A stretch of 64,000 bases of DNA. It comes from Gordonia humi (GTDB lineage: Bacteria > Actinomycetota > Actinomycetes > Mycobacteriales > Mycobacteriaceae). A model generated the notes under the pieces. It worked only from the letters and a program-made list of their open reading frames with translations, had not been told where the DNA came from and searched no databases. Position numbers and translations under genes: made by a program. The stretch is from assembly GCF_014197435.1 (NCBI RefSeq), contig NZ_JACIFP010000001.1, positions 558,001 to 622,000 on the forward strand, in the 5' to 3' direction. Below are positions 37,070-46,449 of this stretch, piece after piece (position 1 is the stretch's first letter; each line of letters starts with the position of its first letter).

Positions 37070-38404
37070 CTACACGGAGTTCGCCGTAGCGCGTGACCGA
37101 TGAGTGGGGGCCACGCCCCGCAGACAGACCAGTGCGATGACGCCCAGCACCAATATCATCGCGCCTACGCGCCAGCCGTTGCTTGCGGCCCCGTCCACCA
37201 AGACGACCGAGAGCATGGGAGAGAAGCTCGCAAGCACGGCCGCCACTGAGTAACTTGTCGTCACGCCGCTGAACCGGATCTGCGGTGGGAACAGCTCAGC
37301 AAACAGAGTCGCCTGGGTTCCCTGCTGGAAGCACATCGTCAGGGTAGCGCCGCCGACGGCAATGATCAGCGGCCACACATTGGAAGGCGTCGCCTTCGAC
37401 ATCAGGATCCAGCAGGGCACGGCCCATCCGCCCATCACAACTATGCCGATGGCATAGATGCGAACCCTGCCGTACAGGTCAGAGAGATACCCGCACAGCG
37501 GAGTCAGCGGAATGCACACTGCGGCGGAGATCAGAACTGTAAGAAGTGCCACGTTGCGATCGATTCCTAGATTGCTGGTCGCGAACTCTAGCGAAGTGGT
37601 TGCCGTCGTATAGAAGACGACTATGCCCACGAGATAGGTGAACGCGGCCGAGATGATCAAGCGGGGGTACTGTCGAATAACCTGGAGCATCGGTGATCGC
37701 TGTGCCGCTACCTGCTCAATTTTCTGCTCCGCCTTACGAAACTCCGGGGTGTCCTCCATGTATCGGTGCACCAGGAACGAGATGATCAGAATCAGCGAGC
37801 TGGCCCAAAAGGGAATGCGCCATCCCCAGTCCAAAAACTGATCCGTGCCGAGCATAGCCGATGCTGTGACTACGGTCACGTTTGCACCAATGAGTCCGAC
37901 CGGGATGCCGAGCTGGGCGAAGCTTCCGTACAGTCCGCGCCGGTTCTTGGGCGCATACTCCGTAGCCATGAGCACCGCGCCACCCCATCCCGCGCCGACG
38001 GCGAGACCCTGGCAGATACGCAGGGCGACCAGTACACTTGGGGCCAACCACACGATGCCGGTGCTCGGAACGAATCCGACAAGCGTCGTCGACAAGCCCA
38101 TGAGCACAGTACCTGCAACTAGCACTGGTTTACGACCGTACCGATCGCCGAAATGGCCAGCGATAATACCGCCGAGCGGTCGCGCCAGTGCGCCGACTGC
38201 GAGTGTTGCAAAAGAATTCACCGCAGCCGTCACTGGGTCATCGCTGGCGAAGAACGTGACATTGAAAACGATGGCGGCAATGGTGGCGTAGACATAGAAG
38301 TCGTAATACTCAAGTGAAGTCGTCACCACCGACACTGCGAGCACTCGCCACCGCCTCGCCCTGCTCACTTGTTCACTTTCGGGAAGAGTTTGGATATCGA
38401 CCAT
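37070..38404 (-). CDS. MHS-family (MFS) metabolite:proton symporter
   Basis: 444 aa with 12 hydrophobic segments. MHS-family traits are SLEYYDFYVYATIAAIVFN in helix 1, the loop motif GHFGDRYGRKPVL near 88, and ATEYAPKNRRGLYGSFAQLG near 155. Relatives carry shikimate, dicarboxylates, betaine or aromatic acids across the membrane with protons; the substrate here is unknown. It is transcribed away from the TetR-controlled operon and may feed it. Base composition is lower in G+C than the siderophore genes. The stop is only a few bases from the DUF3560 fragment, so the 3' flank has been rearranged. Confidence 0.9.
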   Translation of the reverse strand: MVDIQTLPESEQVSRARRWRVLAVSVVTTSLEYYDFYVYATIAAIVFNVTFFASDDPVTAAVNSFATLAVGALARPLGGIIAGHFGDRYGRKPVLVAGTVLMGLSTTLVGFVPSTGIVWLAPSVLVALRICQGLAVGAGWGGAVLMATEYAPKNRRGLYGSFAQLGIPVGLIGANVTVVTASAMLGTDQFLDWGWRIPFWASSLILIISFLVHRYMEDTPEFRKAEQKIEQVAAQRSPMLQVIRQYPRLIISAAFTYLVGIVVFYTTATTSLEFATSNLGIDRNVALLTVLISAAVCIPLTPLCGYLSDLYGRVRIYAIGIVVMGGWAVPCWILMSKATPSNVWPLIIAVGGATLTMCFQQGTQATLFAELFPPQIRFSGVTTSYSVAAVLASFSPMLSVVLVDGAASNGWRVGAMILVLGVIALVCLRGVAPTHRSRATANSV

Positions 38405-39377
38405 CGGGTGATTTTCCTAATCTGTGAGGGCATTCCCGAGCGAGGATGCGAGACATCGAGTTTCGGGATGAGGGGAAAGATGAGGGCACGCGTGTACTCG
38501 GAATGACAGCGCGCGTCTCGCGCGCTCTGCTGATTCCTGGTCGTCGTCGCCAACACCGGCGAGACGTGAATCACATATAACGTAATGCGAAGTCCAATGT
38601 CTGTCAACGTTCGCGATCGAGCTCCACCGAGGGAGGGGCACTCCCAACGATCACTCGAGTTCAGAGCTAGTTTCATGAGTATGTCGTCAGAGGCGACGCC
38701 CGTTGGCGGCGGCAGAGACTTCGAGGTCGCTCTTGAGCAGTAAGTTAAGGTTGAATCACAATTTGGCGCGATGCGCGGATCACCGGAGCCCGGGCGGGTG
38801 AGGAAGGCGTCCGGTAGTGACCGGCGATGATCGAGGGCCCCGACGTCAAGGGAGGTTCGGGGGAAAGGCCACCTAGCAGAGCAATTCTGACAGCGCCAGC
38901 CCGCACGCCATGTCGACTCTTGTGTGCCGTTGTCCTGTCTTCGGGCGCGTAGCATGGGCGAGCGCACCGGGGATCTCAAGGGTCAGGATTGTCAGGAGAT
39001 ACGGCGGCTCTCATTGCGCGCACATGCTTCGCCCGAGGTGGCGTATCGGCGTGCATTCTGCACCCGTGCGGCGCCGACTCTTGCGTTCCTCCGAGACTTG
39101 CCGCACCGTCATAGTAATGCGAGAAGACCTCGGCGGCTGAGTAGTTCGACATCATTTCGCTGCAGTTATCACTAGCCTGGCGGGCGCCACCCTCGTGGCT
39201 CGGCCGACTGGAACGTGCGAGTCGATCAGGCCTGCAGGTGGCGGTCCTCTCGCAACAATCGTATGGATGAGGAGCTTCGTGTTCACCCCGACCCCAGCCA
39301 CCGACAATTCAGTGTCCGCCGTCGGCGTTGCCGGAGATTCGGCGACGCTCGAAGCGGTCGCGGATAGCGATGTTCTC
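38405..39377. other. About 970 bp without a supportable gene
   Basis: Upstream region of the MHS transporter. Open frames here are short, lack ribosome-binding sites and show no family resemblance. It probably holds the transporter promoter and further eroded sequence leading into the E1 pseudogene. I found no clear operator or terminator. Confidence 0.5.
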
Positions 39378-39868
39378 GGTAATGACGTCGCCGCGGTTTG
39401 AGCAGTTGCAGCCTGGAGACCGTGCTTCGGTCAAGCCACATGCCTCGCCTGTGCTGCACAGCCCGAACTATCTCTTGGGCGAGCTCGATGAAAAGTATCT
39501 GACGACTCTGCGCGAGTACAGGGTTGGAGTCGTACCTGAGCCGCTCGAAGGATCCCGACACCGTCGACTACTCCACCGGATCGTCGGTATCGGCGCCACC
39601 GCTCCCATCTGGGGTACGATCCGCCCGGCGGTATGTCCAGACCACCACGGGCACAGCCGGTAGCGGCCGTCTGTACTCGCTCGTGGGCGACACAGAGCTT
39701 GCCGAGGCAGCCGTGTGGGAGGCTGTTCTCGATCCCGGAGTCACAGAACTCGGCGAGGGTGGTGTGGATCATCGATTTGAAGAGGCAGTCGCTGGACCGG
39801 GCGGTTTCCAACATTGCCGCCGGCGGTCTGGAGAAAATGTTGCGGCCGGCGTCGCGACACCGGGTCAT
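39378..39868 (+). pseudogene. Decayed fragment of a pyruvate-dehydrogenase-E1-like gene (relative of 55422-57767)
   Basis: Pieces in all three forward frames align in order with the intact E1 gene: FEQLQPGDRASVKPHASPVL, YLLGELDEKYLTTLREY, VGIGATAPIWG, ARRYVQTTTGTAGSGRLYSL, then VVWIIDLKRQSLDRAV and GGLEKML. At least three frameshifts separate them. This corresponds to about 55640-56130 of the intact gene. It lies against the 3' end of the TetR gene and has no plausible start. Confidence 0.88.
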
Positions 39869-40485
39869 TCGTCGGATCGTAGGTCCAGCGACATTGACGA
39901 GGTCAGCGCCTGCATGGCCGCGTGCGACATCATCACGGTGATGGACGCTCGGTCCAGCCCTTTATTCAGAGTCGCAAGCGAATTGAGCATCGCGAAGACA
40001 GAGTGAGTCAGCAGTCGGACCTGCGGCTCGGAGATATCGGGCCGCAGGGGAATCACCAAACCGATCCATTCCTCGGCGTATCTGCTCATCTCTCGCCGTA
40101 TGCGCCTTCGTTCGACTTCGGAGAAGACATGTTCGTTCTTCTGGAATATCAACGGCGTCGGTGGCGCATCCATGACCGACCTGATGTGGTGGTCGGTCAT
40201 CGCCTGTAGTGCGCGAACCGGATCAGCCTCGGACTCGACGGTAGTTCGGGCGAACTCCTGCAAGGCGTCCAATCCCTTCTCCACCACCGCAACCAAGAGG
40301 GCCTGCTTGTTTCGGAAATGGCGATACAGCGCCGGACCGGAGACGCCGGCTTGGGCGCAGATCATCTCAACGGTGACCGAGTCATAGGCGTTGTGCAGGA
40401 ACACCTCGGCTGCCACCGCTATCAGCTGCTCACGTCGCGGCGAACTCGCGCTGCCCCCCGCCGAGCTCCTGCTCCCTGATGTCAT
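39865..40485 (-). CDS. TetR/AcrR-family transcriptional regulator
   Basis: 206 aa. N-terminal HTH: REQLIAVAAEVFLHNAYDSVTVEMICAQAGVSG (about 19-50; core QLIAVAAEVF and ICAQAGVSGPALYRHF), followed by a ligand-binding helical domain. ATG 40485 gives the normal family length; the open frame upstream to 40746 is not TetR-like. Divergent from the monooxygenase/beta-oxidation operon starting at 40780, so it probably represses that operon until a pathway intermediate (perhaps an acyl-CoA) binds. The effector is unknown. Confidence 0.88.
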   Translation of the reverse strand: MTSGSRSSAGGSASSPRREQLIAVAAEVFLHNAYDSVTVEMICAQAGVSGPALYRHFRNKQALLVAVVEKGLDALQEFARTTVESEADPVRALQAMTDHHIRSVMDAPPTPLIFQKNEHVFSEVERRRIRREMSRYAEEWIGLVIPLRPDISEPQVRLLTHSVFAMLNSLATLNKGLDRASITVMMSHAAMQALTSSMSLDLRSDE

Positions 40486-40718
40486 GGGTAACACCCTATC
40501 TGGCCTTTCCTTACCGCCGGCGCACCACCTCTGACCAGGTAGAGCGCCGCACGGAGCCAAACTAATCTGGCCCCACCCAGACTCGAAGTTATGGACTATT
40601 AACCCTCGCCGCATCTGACGAGCACCCCACCACCAGGGTGAAGTGTATGGATAAAGAGGCCTGTACCTGGGCTTATTGGCTCTCCGCGAAGCGCCTGCAA
40701 CCTGCCACTGGCCGCCTG

Positions 40719-40747
40719 TTGACAGTCGGGGTGGTCGGCTATACATT
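40719..40747 (+). promoter_or_regulatory. Candidate sigma-70-type promoter for the catabolic operon
   Basis: TTGACA at 40719-40724 and TACATT at 40742-40747 with 17 bp between (TATACA at 40740 with 15 bp is the other reading). It is 33 nt upstream of the monooxygenase ATG, with AAAGGA as ribosome-binding site at 40764-40769. Confidence 0.55.
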
Positions 40748-40779
40748 AATGGGGATTAACACAGTGAAAGGATTTTGTG

Positions 40780-41970
40780 ATGCGATTCATCTTCATGAGC
40801 GAGGGCGAGACGCAGCCCGGCCATACTCACGAACACCGCTACCGTGAGTTGGTCGACGAGGTCTTGCTCGCCGAGGAGGTGGGGTTCGACGCTTTCGGCA
40901 CTTCGGAACAACACGTCGCCATCGGCACCGCATCTACATCTGCACCCGAAGTCATTTACCCCTATCTGATGGCGTTGACCAGTCGGATCCGGTTCGTGCA
41001 TCTGGTCACTCTGTTGCCCACTCGGATCAACCACGCTCTCCGCGTTGCGGAGCGATTGGCGACCGAGGACATTCTGTCCAACGGACGTGTGGAACTCGGC
41101 GTCGGCCGCGGCAACACCACGCTTGCGCTCCGCGCTTTCGAGGTTTCTCCTGCCGAGAACAAAGCGCAGCAGCTTGAGGGACTCGAGGTGATTCGACGGG
41201 CGCTGCATAACGACGTGTTCTCCTACGTAGGCGAGCACTACAAGATCCCGCCGCGCGGCCTGGTTCCCCGAGGTCTCCAGAAGCCCTACCCGCCGATCCA
41301 TATGGCCACCGGCAGCCCGGAGTCTGTGCGGGCAGCGGCCGAACTGGGAGTCGGCGCGATCGTCGGAGGGTTCTATCTGGGCTTCGAGTTCATCGAGAAC
41401 ATGCTGCGCATCTACGATGACGCACTGGCCGGAGCAACGCATACCTACCCGCTCCAGGCGGAGAAGATCGTCGCGGTGGCCGGCGGCATGCACTGCGCCG
41501 ATACCCGAGACGAGGCGCTCCGTTGGGCCCGGTCACTGACAGATACCGTGGCCCTCTCCACCGACGCCTACCAGCGACTGGCGAAACTGTCCTCCGACTA
41601 CCAGTACATGGGTGCGGTCAAGGACGTCGACTTCACCGATGAGAACTACATGTTCAACGATTCCGCCGGATTCATTGTCGGCGACCCCGATGACTGTGTT
41701 GCCCAGGTCCAGCGGTTCGCCGACCTCGGGGCCGACTCGTTGGTGATGAGAATCGACGGGCTTCCACACGAGGAACTCATGAAGTCTATCGAAATGTTCG
41801 GCAAGTACGTGATCCCGAAGTTCAAGAACCCTCGCGCGGTGGTTCGTGACTCCGACGATATTCTCGCCGACATTCGCGCCGCCCGCCCGGCGCACTACGC
41901 CGAGGTGGAAGCATTCAACAACTCAAAACAGCAAGTGACCGAGACCGCCACGGCAGGAGAATCACGATGA
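40780..41970 (+). CDS. Luciferase-like (LLM class) flavin-dependent monooxygenase
   Basis: 396 aa TIM-barrel bacterial-luciferase family protein. Seen are RFIFMSEGETQPGHTHEHRY at the N-terminus, SEQHVAI near 45, the phosphate/FMN loop LGVGRGNTTL near 107, and PIHMATGSPESVRAAAELGVGA near 180. Such enzymes oxidise or Baeyer-Villiger-oxidise substrates with reduced FMN supplied by a separate reductase; a flavin reductase gene is at 46450. First gene of the operon. I prefer ATG 40780 over the GTG one codon upstream because AAAGGA is then spaced 10 nt. Its stop overlaps the next start (ATGA). The substrate cannot be read from the sequence. Confidence 0.88.
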   Translation: MRFIFMSEGETQPGHTHEHRYRELVDEVLLAEEVGFDAFGTSEQHVAIGTASTSAPEVIYPYLMALTSRIRFVHLVTLLPTRINHALRVAERLATEDILSNGRVELGVGRGNTTLALRAFEVSPAENKAQQLEGLEVIRRALHNDVFSYVGEHYKIPPRGLVPRGLQKPYPPIHMATGSPESVRAAAELGVGAIVGGFYLGFEFIENMLRIYDDALAGATHTYPLQAEKIVAVAGGMHCADTRDEALRWARSLTDTVALSTDAYQRLAKLSSDYQYMGAVKDVDFTDENYMFNDSAGFIVGDPDDCVAQVQRFADLGADSLVMRIDGLPHEELMKSIEMFGKYVIPKFKNPRAVVRDSDDILADIRAARPAHYAEVEAFNNSKQQVTETATAGESR

Positions 41971-42824
41971 CCGACAACGACATCTTCGATCGCTACCCCA
42001 ACGAGATCCAGATCGAGCGCAAGCCCGGTGGAGTACTGCTGATCACTCTCAACCGTCCAGACAAGCTCAACTCCCTGACCATGCCCATGTTCGAGTGTAT
42101 GGCAGATATCTGGGCTGACATCGATCGGGATCCGGCCACTCGCGTGGCAGTCGTGACCGGAGCTGGTCGCGGCTTCTGCACCGGGATGGACGTGGCCCAG
42201 CCGGATCTTACACTCGACGAGGCGATCGCGCTCATGGAGACCGAGCGTCGTCGGCTGAACAATCTGGTCAACATGGATAAGCCGTTGATCTCGGCAATCA
42301 ACGGATCCGCTGTCGGGTGGGGACTGTCGATGGGTCTACTGGCCGACATCAGCGTAGCGGCAGACGACGCGACGCTGCTCGACGGTCATACCCGGGTGGG
42401 AGTCGTGGCTGGCGACCATTCGTCGTTGATCTGGCCGCTCCTGGTCGGAATGGCGAAGGCCAAGTACTACCAATTGACTTCAGCGCGGCTCAGCGGTGCG
42501 GAGGCCGAGCGAATCGGGCTCGTCAGTCTCGCCGTCCCGCAGGATCAGGTACTTTCCCGCGCGCTGGAGATCGCCGACGGACTCTCGCATGGGTCACAGC
42601 AAGCCATCAGGTGGACCAAGCGGTCGCTCAACACCGGGTGGCTAACGAATGCGCTGCCTCAGCAGGAACTGTCGGCTGCGCTCGAAACCCTCGGATTCGC
42701 CGGCGCCGACTACCTTGAAGCGAGGCGAGCCTTCCGTGAGGGGCGTGAGGTATCGTTTCCGTCAGCACGTGGAATCGAGGAAGCGGTTAGTGAGCCGTCC
42801 CCGGATGCCGCGCCTGTCCGGTGA
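41967..42824 (+). CDS. Enoyl-CoA hydratase/isomerase family protein 1
   Basis: 285 aa crotonase-fold protein. It hydrates or isomerises an enoyl-CoA. Motifs are LITLNRPDKLNSLT near 30, the oxyanion-hole stretches AGRGFCTGMDV near 67 and NGSAVGWGLSMGLLADI near 113. The Glu expected in the active-site loop is replaced: HTRVGVVAGDHSS has Asp-His instead, so the exact chemistry (hydratase, isomerase or C-C hydrolase) is open. A 4-nt overlap with the monooxygenase gene shows tight coupling. A Ser/Pro/Glu-rich tail follows. Confidence 0.85.
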   Translation: MTDNDIFDRYPNEIQIERKPGGVLLITLNRPDKLNSLTMPMFECMADIWADIDRDPATRVAVVTGAGRGFCTGMDVAQPDLTLDEAIALMETERRRLNNLVNMDKPLISAINGSAVGWGLSMGLLADISVAADDATLLDGHTRVGVVAGDHSSLIWPLLVGMAKAKYYQLTSARLSGAEAERIGLVSLAVPQDQVLSRALEIADGLSHGSQQAIRWTKRSLNTGWLTNALPQQELSAALETLGFAGADYLEARRAFREGREVSFPSARGIEEAVSEPSPDAAPVR

Positions 42825-42828
42825 CATC

Positions 42829-43614
42829 ATGACCGAGGATATCGCGACAGCCGGCGTCTTGGAGCTCTCCGGGATCGATGAGTCCGGCGTTCTGATCGCC
42901 ACCATGGACAACCCTCCTGCCAATGCGATGAATCGGGCGCTAATCCGGGGGCTGACCGAACTATTCGTGGATCTCGCCAGCGGCACTGATGCGCCGGCAG
43001 TCGTGCTCACCGGCCGCGGTGACAGATTCTTCACTGCCGGGGGAGACATCAAGGAACTCGAGGGCGCCGAGGCATCTGAGCTAGATGGGCGAATGCGTGA
43101 TTTCCATGCGCTGCTCACCGCCCTGGACCGGTACCCACGACCAGTGGTCGGCGCAGTCAATGGCCACTGCGTCGGCGGGGGCATGGAACTGGCGCTGTTT
43201 ACCGATGGCGTGCTTGCTGTCGATCATGCCAGATTCGGATTTCCGGAGATCAATCACGGGCTGCTGCCGGCGGATAAAGGGATTCAACGGGCCGTCAAGT
43301 TGCTCGGTGCGCACACCGCCCGCAATCTGTTGCTTACCGGTGAAATATTCGGTATACGCCGGGCCGTTGATATTGGTCTCGTCGAGCGCGTCGTCGAGCC
43401 CGATCGTCTGCTAACGGTCGCCGTCGAGCGCGCACGGACGTTAGCCGCTAAACCGGCTGTCCTGTATGCCGCTCTGAAATGGAGTGTAAACAAACCGGTC
43501 GACGAGGACGATGGCGAATCGTTACGTGCCACACTAAGTGCGGCGGAGAACTACTTCGACGACCCTGCCGCGGCGGCCGCTCGTGCACGCTGGTCGGGAA
43601 GGCGCGACCGATGA
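42829..43614 (+). CDS. Enoyl-CoA hydratase/isomerase family protein 2
   Basis: 261 aa from ATG 42829 (4 nt after the previous stop); the longer frame to 42649 is overlap with the first hydratase gene. Crotonase motifs are GDRFFTAGGDIKEL near 64, NGHCVGGGMELALFTDGV near 109 and FGFPEINHGLLPADKGIQRAVKLLG near 137 (core FPEINHGLLPADKG). It carries the Glu of the PEI motif that the first paralogue lacks, so the two probably catalyse different steps on the same CoA thioester. Same operon. Confidence 0.87.
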   Translation: MTEDIATAGVLELSGIDESGVLIATMDNPPANAMNRALIRGLTELFVDLASGTDAPAVVLTGRGDRFFTAGGDIKELEGAEASELDGRMRDFHALLTALDRYPRPVVGAVNGHCVGGGMELALFTDGVLAVDHARFGFPEINHGLLPADKGIQRAVKLLGAHTARNLLLTGEIFGIRRAVDIGLVERVVEPDRLLTVAVERARTLAAKPAVLYAALKWSVNKPVDEDDGESLRATLSAAENYFDDPAAAAARARWSGRRDR

Positions 43615-43685
43615 GCTTCTGAACCGTCACGATATACAGCTGCACTACTCGTACCCCCGCTCTGCAGGCCAAGGATCCAAGTTAA

Positions 43686-45584
43686 ATGGCATCAACCAGA
43701 CCAGTATCAACGAAGCCGTCCGGCGGCCAGAAGATCCCCGTGTTACAACACGCCTCAGGTTTTCAGGCAGTCGAGCGAACATTTGCCCAAATGCTGCACG
43801 ACCGAGCACAACACGAACCGCATACGGTGGCATTCAACCAATGGAAAGACGGAGTGGTCCAGCCGACCACCTGGAGAGAGTATGACGAGCGCGTCACGCG
43901 GGTAGCGCTCGGGCTCAACGATCTTGGCGTCACGCCCGGCGACAGGGTGGCGATCATGTGCTCGGCACGACAAGAGTGGGTGATCGCGGCGCTGGCGGTA
44001 CTCACCGTCGGCGGCGTCCTCGTCGGCGTCTACCCGACGAGCTCGCACCACGAACTCGAGCAGGTACTCGGCAGCAGCGAGGCGACTGCGATCGTCGCCG
44101 AGACCGCTGCTGATCTGGCTAAGGTCTCCGAAGTGGCGCCGAGGCTTCCGCATCTACGGGTGGCGATCGGTGTAGACGCCGTGCCGTCGGGCCCGGCGAC
44201 GATGACGGCGGCAACCTGGCAGACCGTCATCGAAGCTGGTACCAAGCTGGGTCAATCTGCACCCGACCTGCACGACGAACTGATTCGAGACGGTGACATC
44301 GACCAGCCCGCGGTCTTGTTCTCCACATCGGGGTCGACGGGCGCGCCAAAGTACGTGGTCCATACCCACCGGTCGCTCCAGTACGCGGTGCTGAGCCAGG
44401 CGATGACCTATCCCGAGATGGGTCGTGTGCAGCACGACCTGGTGGGTTTTCTGGGACTGTCCCACGTTGCGCCGGCGCTTATGGGGGTATTCGCACCGGT
44501 CATGACCCGGCTGGTGATCACCTTCTGCACGATGGAGGAACGCTCCGAGGTGCTCATCGCGGTACGGCCGACGGCGGTCGTGTGGCCGCCGAGAATGCAC
44601 GAGAAACTCGCCACGGAAGCACTGCAGGCGATCAAGAACTCGCACCCCGCGTTTCGGATCGGATACTCGCTCGCCATGCGTGTTGCGAGAAGAACGAGTG
44701 CGCTGAGATGGCGGGGTGCGTCAGTGCCGATCCACCTGCGCGCCGCCGATGACGTCTGCAGGAAACTGATCTTCCTCCCTCTTCGGGCGAAGGTCGGTAT
44801 GGACCGGATCACGGTCAGCTGGACGGCCTCTGGAAGCATGACACCCGAGGTGGCGGCGCTCTGGCATACCTGGGGTCTGGATCTTCGCGAGCTCTACGGA
44901 ACAACCGAGACGTGCGGGACCGTCATCGCGCAGTGGGATCGAGACTATCCGGCGCCGGGAACCATCGGTAAATGCCTTCCCGACGACCGGTGGGCCGCGC
45001 GTGTCTCACCGGATGGTGAGCTTGAACTACGGGCGCCGTGCCTGTTTACGGAGTACTGGAACAATCCGGAGGCAAGAGCGGATGCCTTCAATGACGGCTG
45101 GTATCGCACCGGCGACCTCGTCGAGATGGCCGCGGACGGGGAGGTGAAGATCATTGGGCGGGTCAAGGATCTCATCAAGACCAGCGGCGGCAAGTCGGTC
45201 AGCCCGCAACCGATCGAAATCAGGCTCAAAGCGAGTCCGCTGATCGACGAGGCGATCATCGTCGGTGAAGGCCGCAAGTATCTCACCGTGTTGCTAGCGG
45301 TCAGTGCGGAGGCGCGCGGGATGGAGCCAGGCGAGCGCGACGCCGTACTGCGGCAGTGGATCGATGAAGTCAATTCTGAGCTCGCCCGGCCGCTGCAGCT
45401 CAAGGACTTCCGGGTGCTTCCGAGGCCGCTGTCCGCGGACTCGGGGGAGCTCACTCTGAAGGGGACCATCCGACGTGCGAATGTACTGATTTCGTTCGCA
45501 GATGTGGCCCAAACGATGTACAGCGGAGACGAGCATAGTGAGATCGCCCGCCACACCCGATTCATCAGGACCGGCCGTGGCTAG
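43686..45584 (+). CDS. Long-chain-type acyl-CoA ligase (AMP-forming, FadD15/ACSBG-like)
   Basis: 632 aa. ANL-superfamily ligase that activates a carboxylate as acyl-AMP and then acyl-CoA. Motifs are FSTSGSTGAPKYVVHTH near 212, LRELYGTTETCGTV near 400, WYRTGDLVEMAADGEVKIIGR near 478 (core WYRTGDLVE), and KDLIKTSGGKSVSPQPIE. The N-terminal SFFEM-type linker and length match the long-chain/bubblegum group. It follows the second hydratase by 71 nt and overlaps the creatininase-like gene by 8 nt. The acid activated is unknown. Confidence 0.88.
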   Translation: MASTRPVSTKPSGGQKIPVLQHASGFQAVERTFAQMLHDRAQHEPHTVAFNQWKDGVVQPTTWREYDERVTRVALGLNDLGVTPGDRVAIMCSARQEWVIAALAVLTVGGVLVGVYPTSSHHELEQVLGSSEATAIVAETAADLAKVSEVAPRLPHLRVAIGVDAVPSGPATMTAATWQTVIEAGTKLGQSAPDLHDELIRDGDIDQPAVLFSTSGSTGAPKYVVHTHRSLQYAVLSQAMTYPEMGRVQHDLVGFLGLSHVAPALMGVFAPVMTRLVITFCTMEERSEVLIAVRPTAVVWPPRMHEKLATEALQAIKNSHPAFRIGYSLAMRVARRTSALRWRGASVPIHLRAADDVCRKLIFLPLRAKVGMDRITVSWTASGSMTPEVAALWHTWGLDLRELYGTTETCGTVIAQWDRDYPAPGTIGKCLPDDRWAARVSPDGELELRAPCLFTEYWNNPEARADAFNDGWYRTGDLVEMAADGEVKIIGRVKDLIKTSGGKSVSPQPIEIRLKASPLIDEAIIVGEGRKYLTVLLAVSAEARGMEPGERDAVLRQWIDEVNSELARPLQLKDFRVLPRPLSADSGELTLKGTIRRANVLISFADVAQTMYSGDEHSEIARHTRFIRTGRG

Positions 45585-46365
45585 CAGATCAGTGGCCGAT
45601 CATGTGCCTAACCGCGAACTGCGAATAGAGAACATGAGCAGTCCGGAAATCGCCGCCGCGGTGAATTCAGGAACACGCACGGTGGTGTTGCCGTTAGGCG
45701 CAACCGAGCAGCATGGCCCCCATCTGCCGTTGTCGATGGATGCGCTGCATGCCGATGAACTCGCCTTACGAATAGCGGGCCGGCTGGGTGACGCCTTAGT
45801 GTTGCCTACCGTCAGAGTGGGATACTCGCCCCATCATCTCGGCTTCGTGGGTAGCTTATCCGTCCGCGCCTCGACACTCGAAGCGATTTGTGAGGACTAT
45901 CTGAGCCCGCTCGCCGAGTACGGTTTTAAACGCGCGATACTATTTTCCGGACATATCGGAAACTACCCGGTGATGCGCGAATTCGAAGAGCGGTTGAAAC
46001 GAAGCCTGACGCCATTATCAGTAACTGTATTTACCGACGGCGAGGCCATCATCGATACCTGGCAAAAGTGCGCTGACGAGGTGTCAGGGCTCGGCGCGAG
46101 CGTGGGTGGACACGCCGATGTAGCCGAGACTGCGGTGATGCTGGCAATGCACCCCGGACACGTACGAACCGAATCACTCGAGTGCGGCTACACGGGAACG
46201 GTGGATGGCGAGCTCCTGCAACGCGCCTTCAACGATGGGTTCCGGTCGGTGTCGCCCAACGGGATTCTCGGTGATCCGCGTGGGGCGTCGGTCCCGCTGG
46301 GACAGTCCTGCCTTGAGTCGGTCACGGATCTGATCGTAGCGCATGTGGAAGGGACACTGTGCTGA
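45577..46365 (+). CDS. Creatininase-family amidohydrolase
   Basis: 262 aa. Metal-dependent hydrolase family (creatininase, FAPy deformylase, mycofactocin MftE). Metal ligands are visible: PLGATEQHGPHLPLSMDAL near 40-58 (Glu, His, Asp), SGHIGNY near 125 and GGHADVAETAVML near 170. I chose GTG 45577 because AGGA lies six nt upstream and the family's LRxxxMSSPEI start is then included; GTG 45604 is an alternative. In a beta-oxidation-type operon it might open a cyclic amide or amine intermediate; that is inference. A GC-rich inverted repeat follows near 46380-46400. Confidence 0.85.
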   Translation: MASRSVADHVPNRELRIENMSSPEIAAAVNSGTRTVVLPLGATEQHGPHLPLSMDALHADELALRIAGRLGDALVLPTVRVGYSPHHLGFVGSLSVRASTLEAICEDYLSPLAEYGFKRAILFSGHIGNYPVMREFEERLKRSLTPLSVTVFTDGEAIIDTWQKCADEVSGLGASVGGHADVAETAVMLAMHPGHVRTESLECGYTGTVDGELLQRAFNDGFRSVSPNGILGDPRGASVPLGQSCLESVTDLIVAHVEGTLC

Positions 46366-46449
46366 AACGACTCATCGTGATGCGCGCGGCGCCGCGCCGC
46401 GTGCAATCACGCTTCGGCGTACTGATATCTGAAAGGACGAGAACATAGA

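Noticed and set aside
38365..38979. 204-aa minus-strand frame upstream of the MHS transporter
   Set aside because: Overlaps the transporter start, has no recognisable motif, and its composition is not gene-like.
38910..39175. Two overlapping short plus-strand open frames
   Set aside because: No ribosome-binding site, no family resemblance, Arg/Cys-rich composition; the region looks non-coding.
46380..46402. GC-only inverted repeat after the creatininase gene as a terminator
   Set aside because: The palindrome is built from short CG repeats and the operon appears to continue; too weak to list as a terminator.
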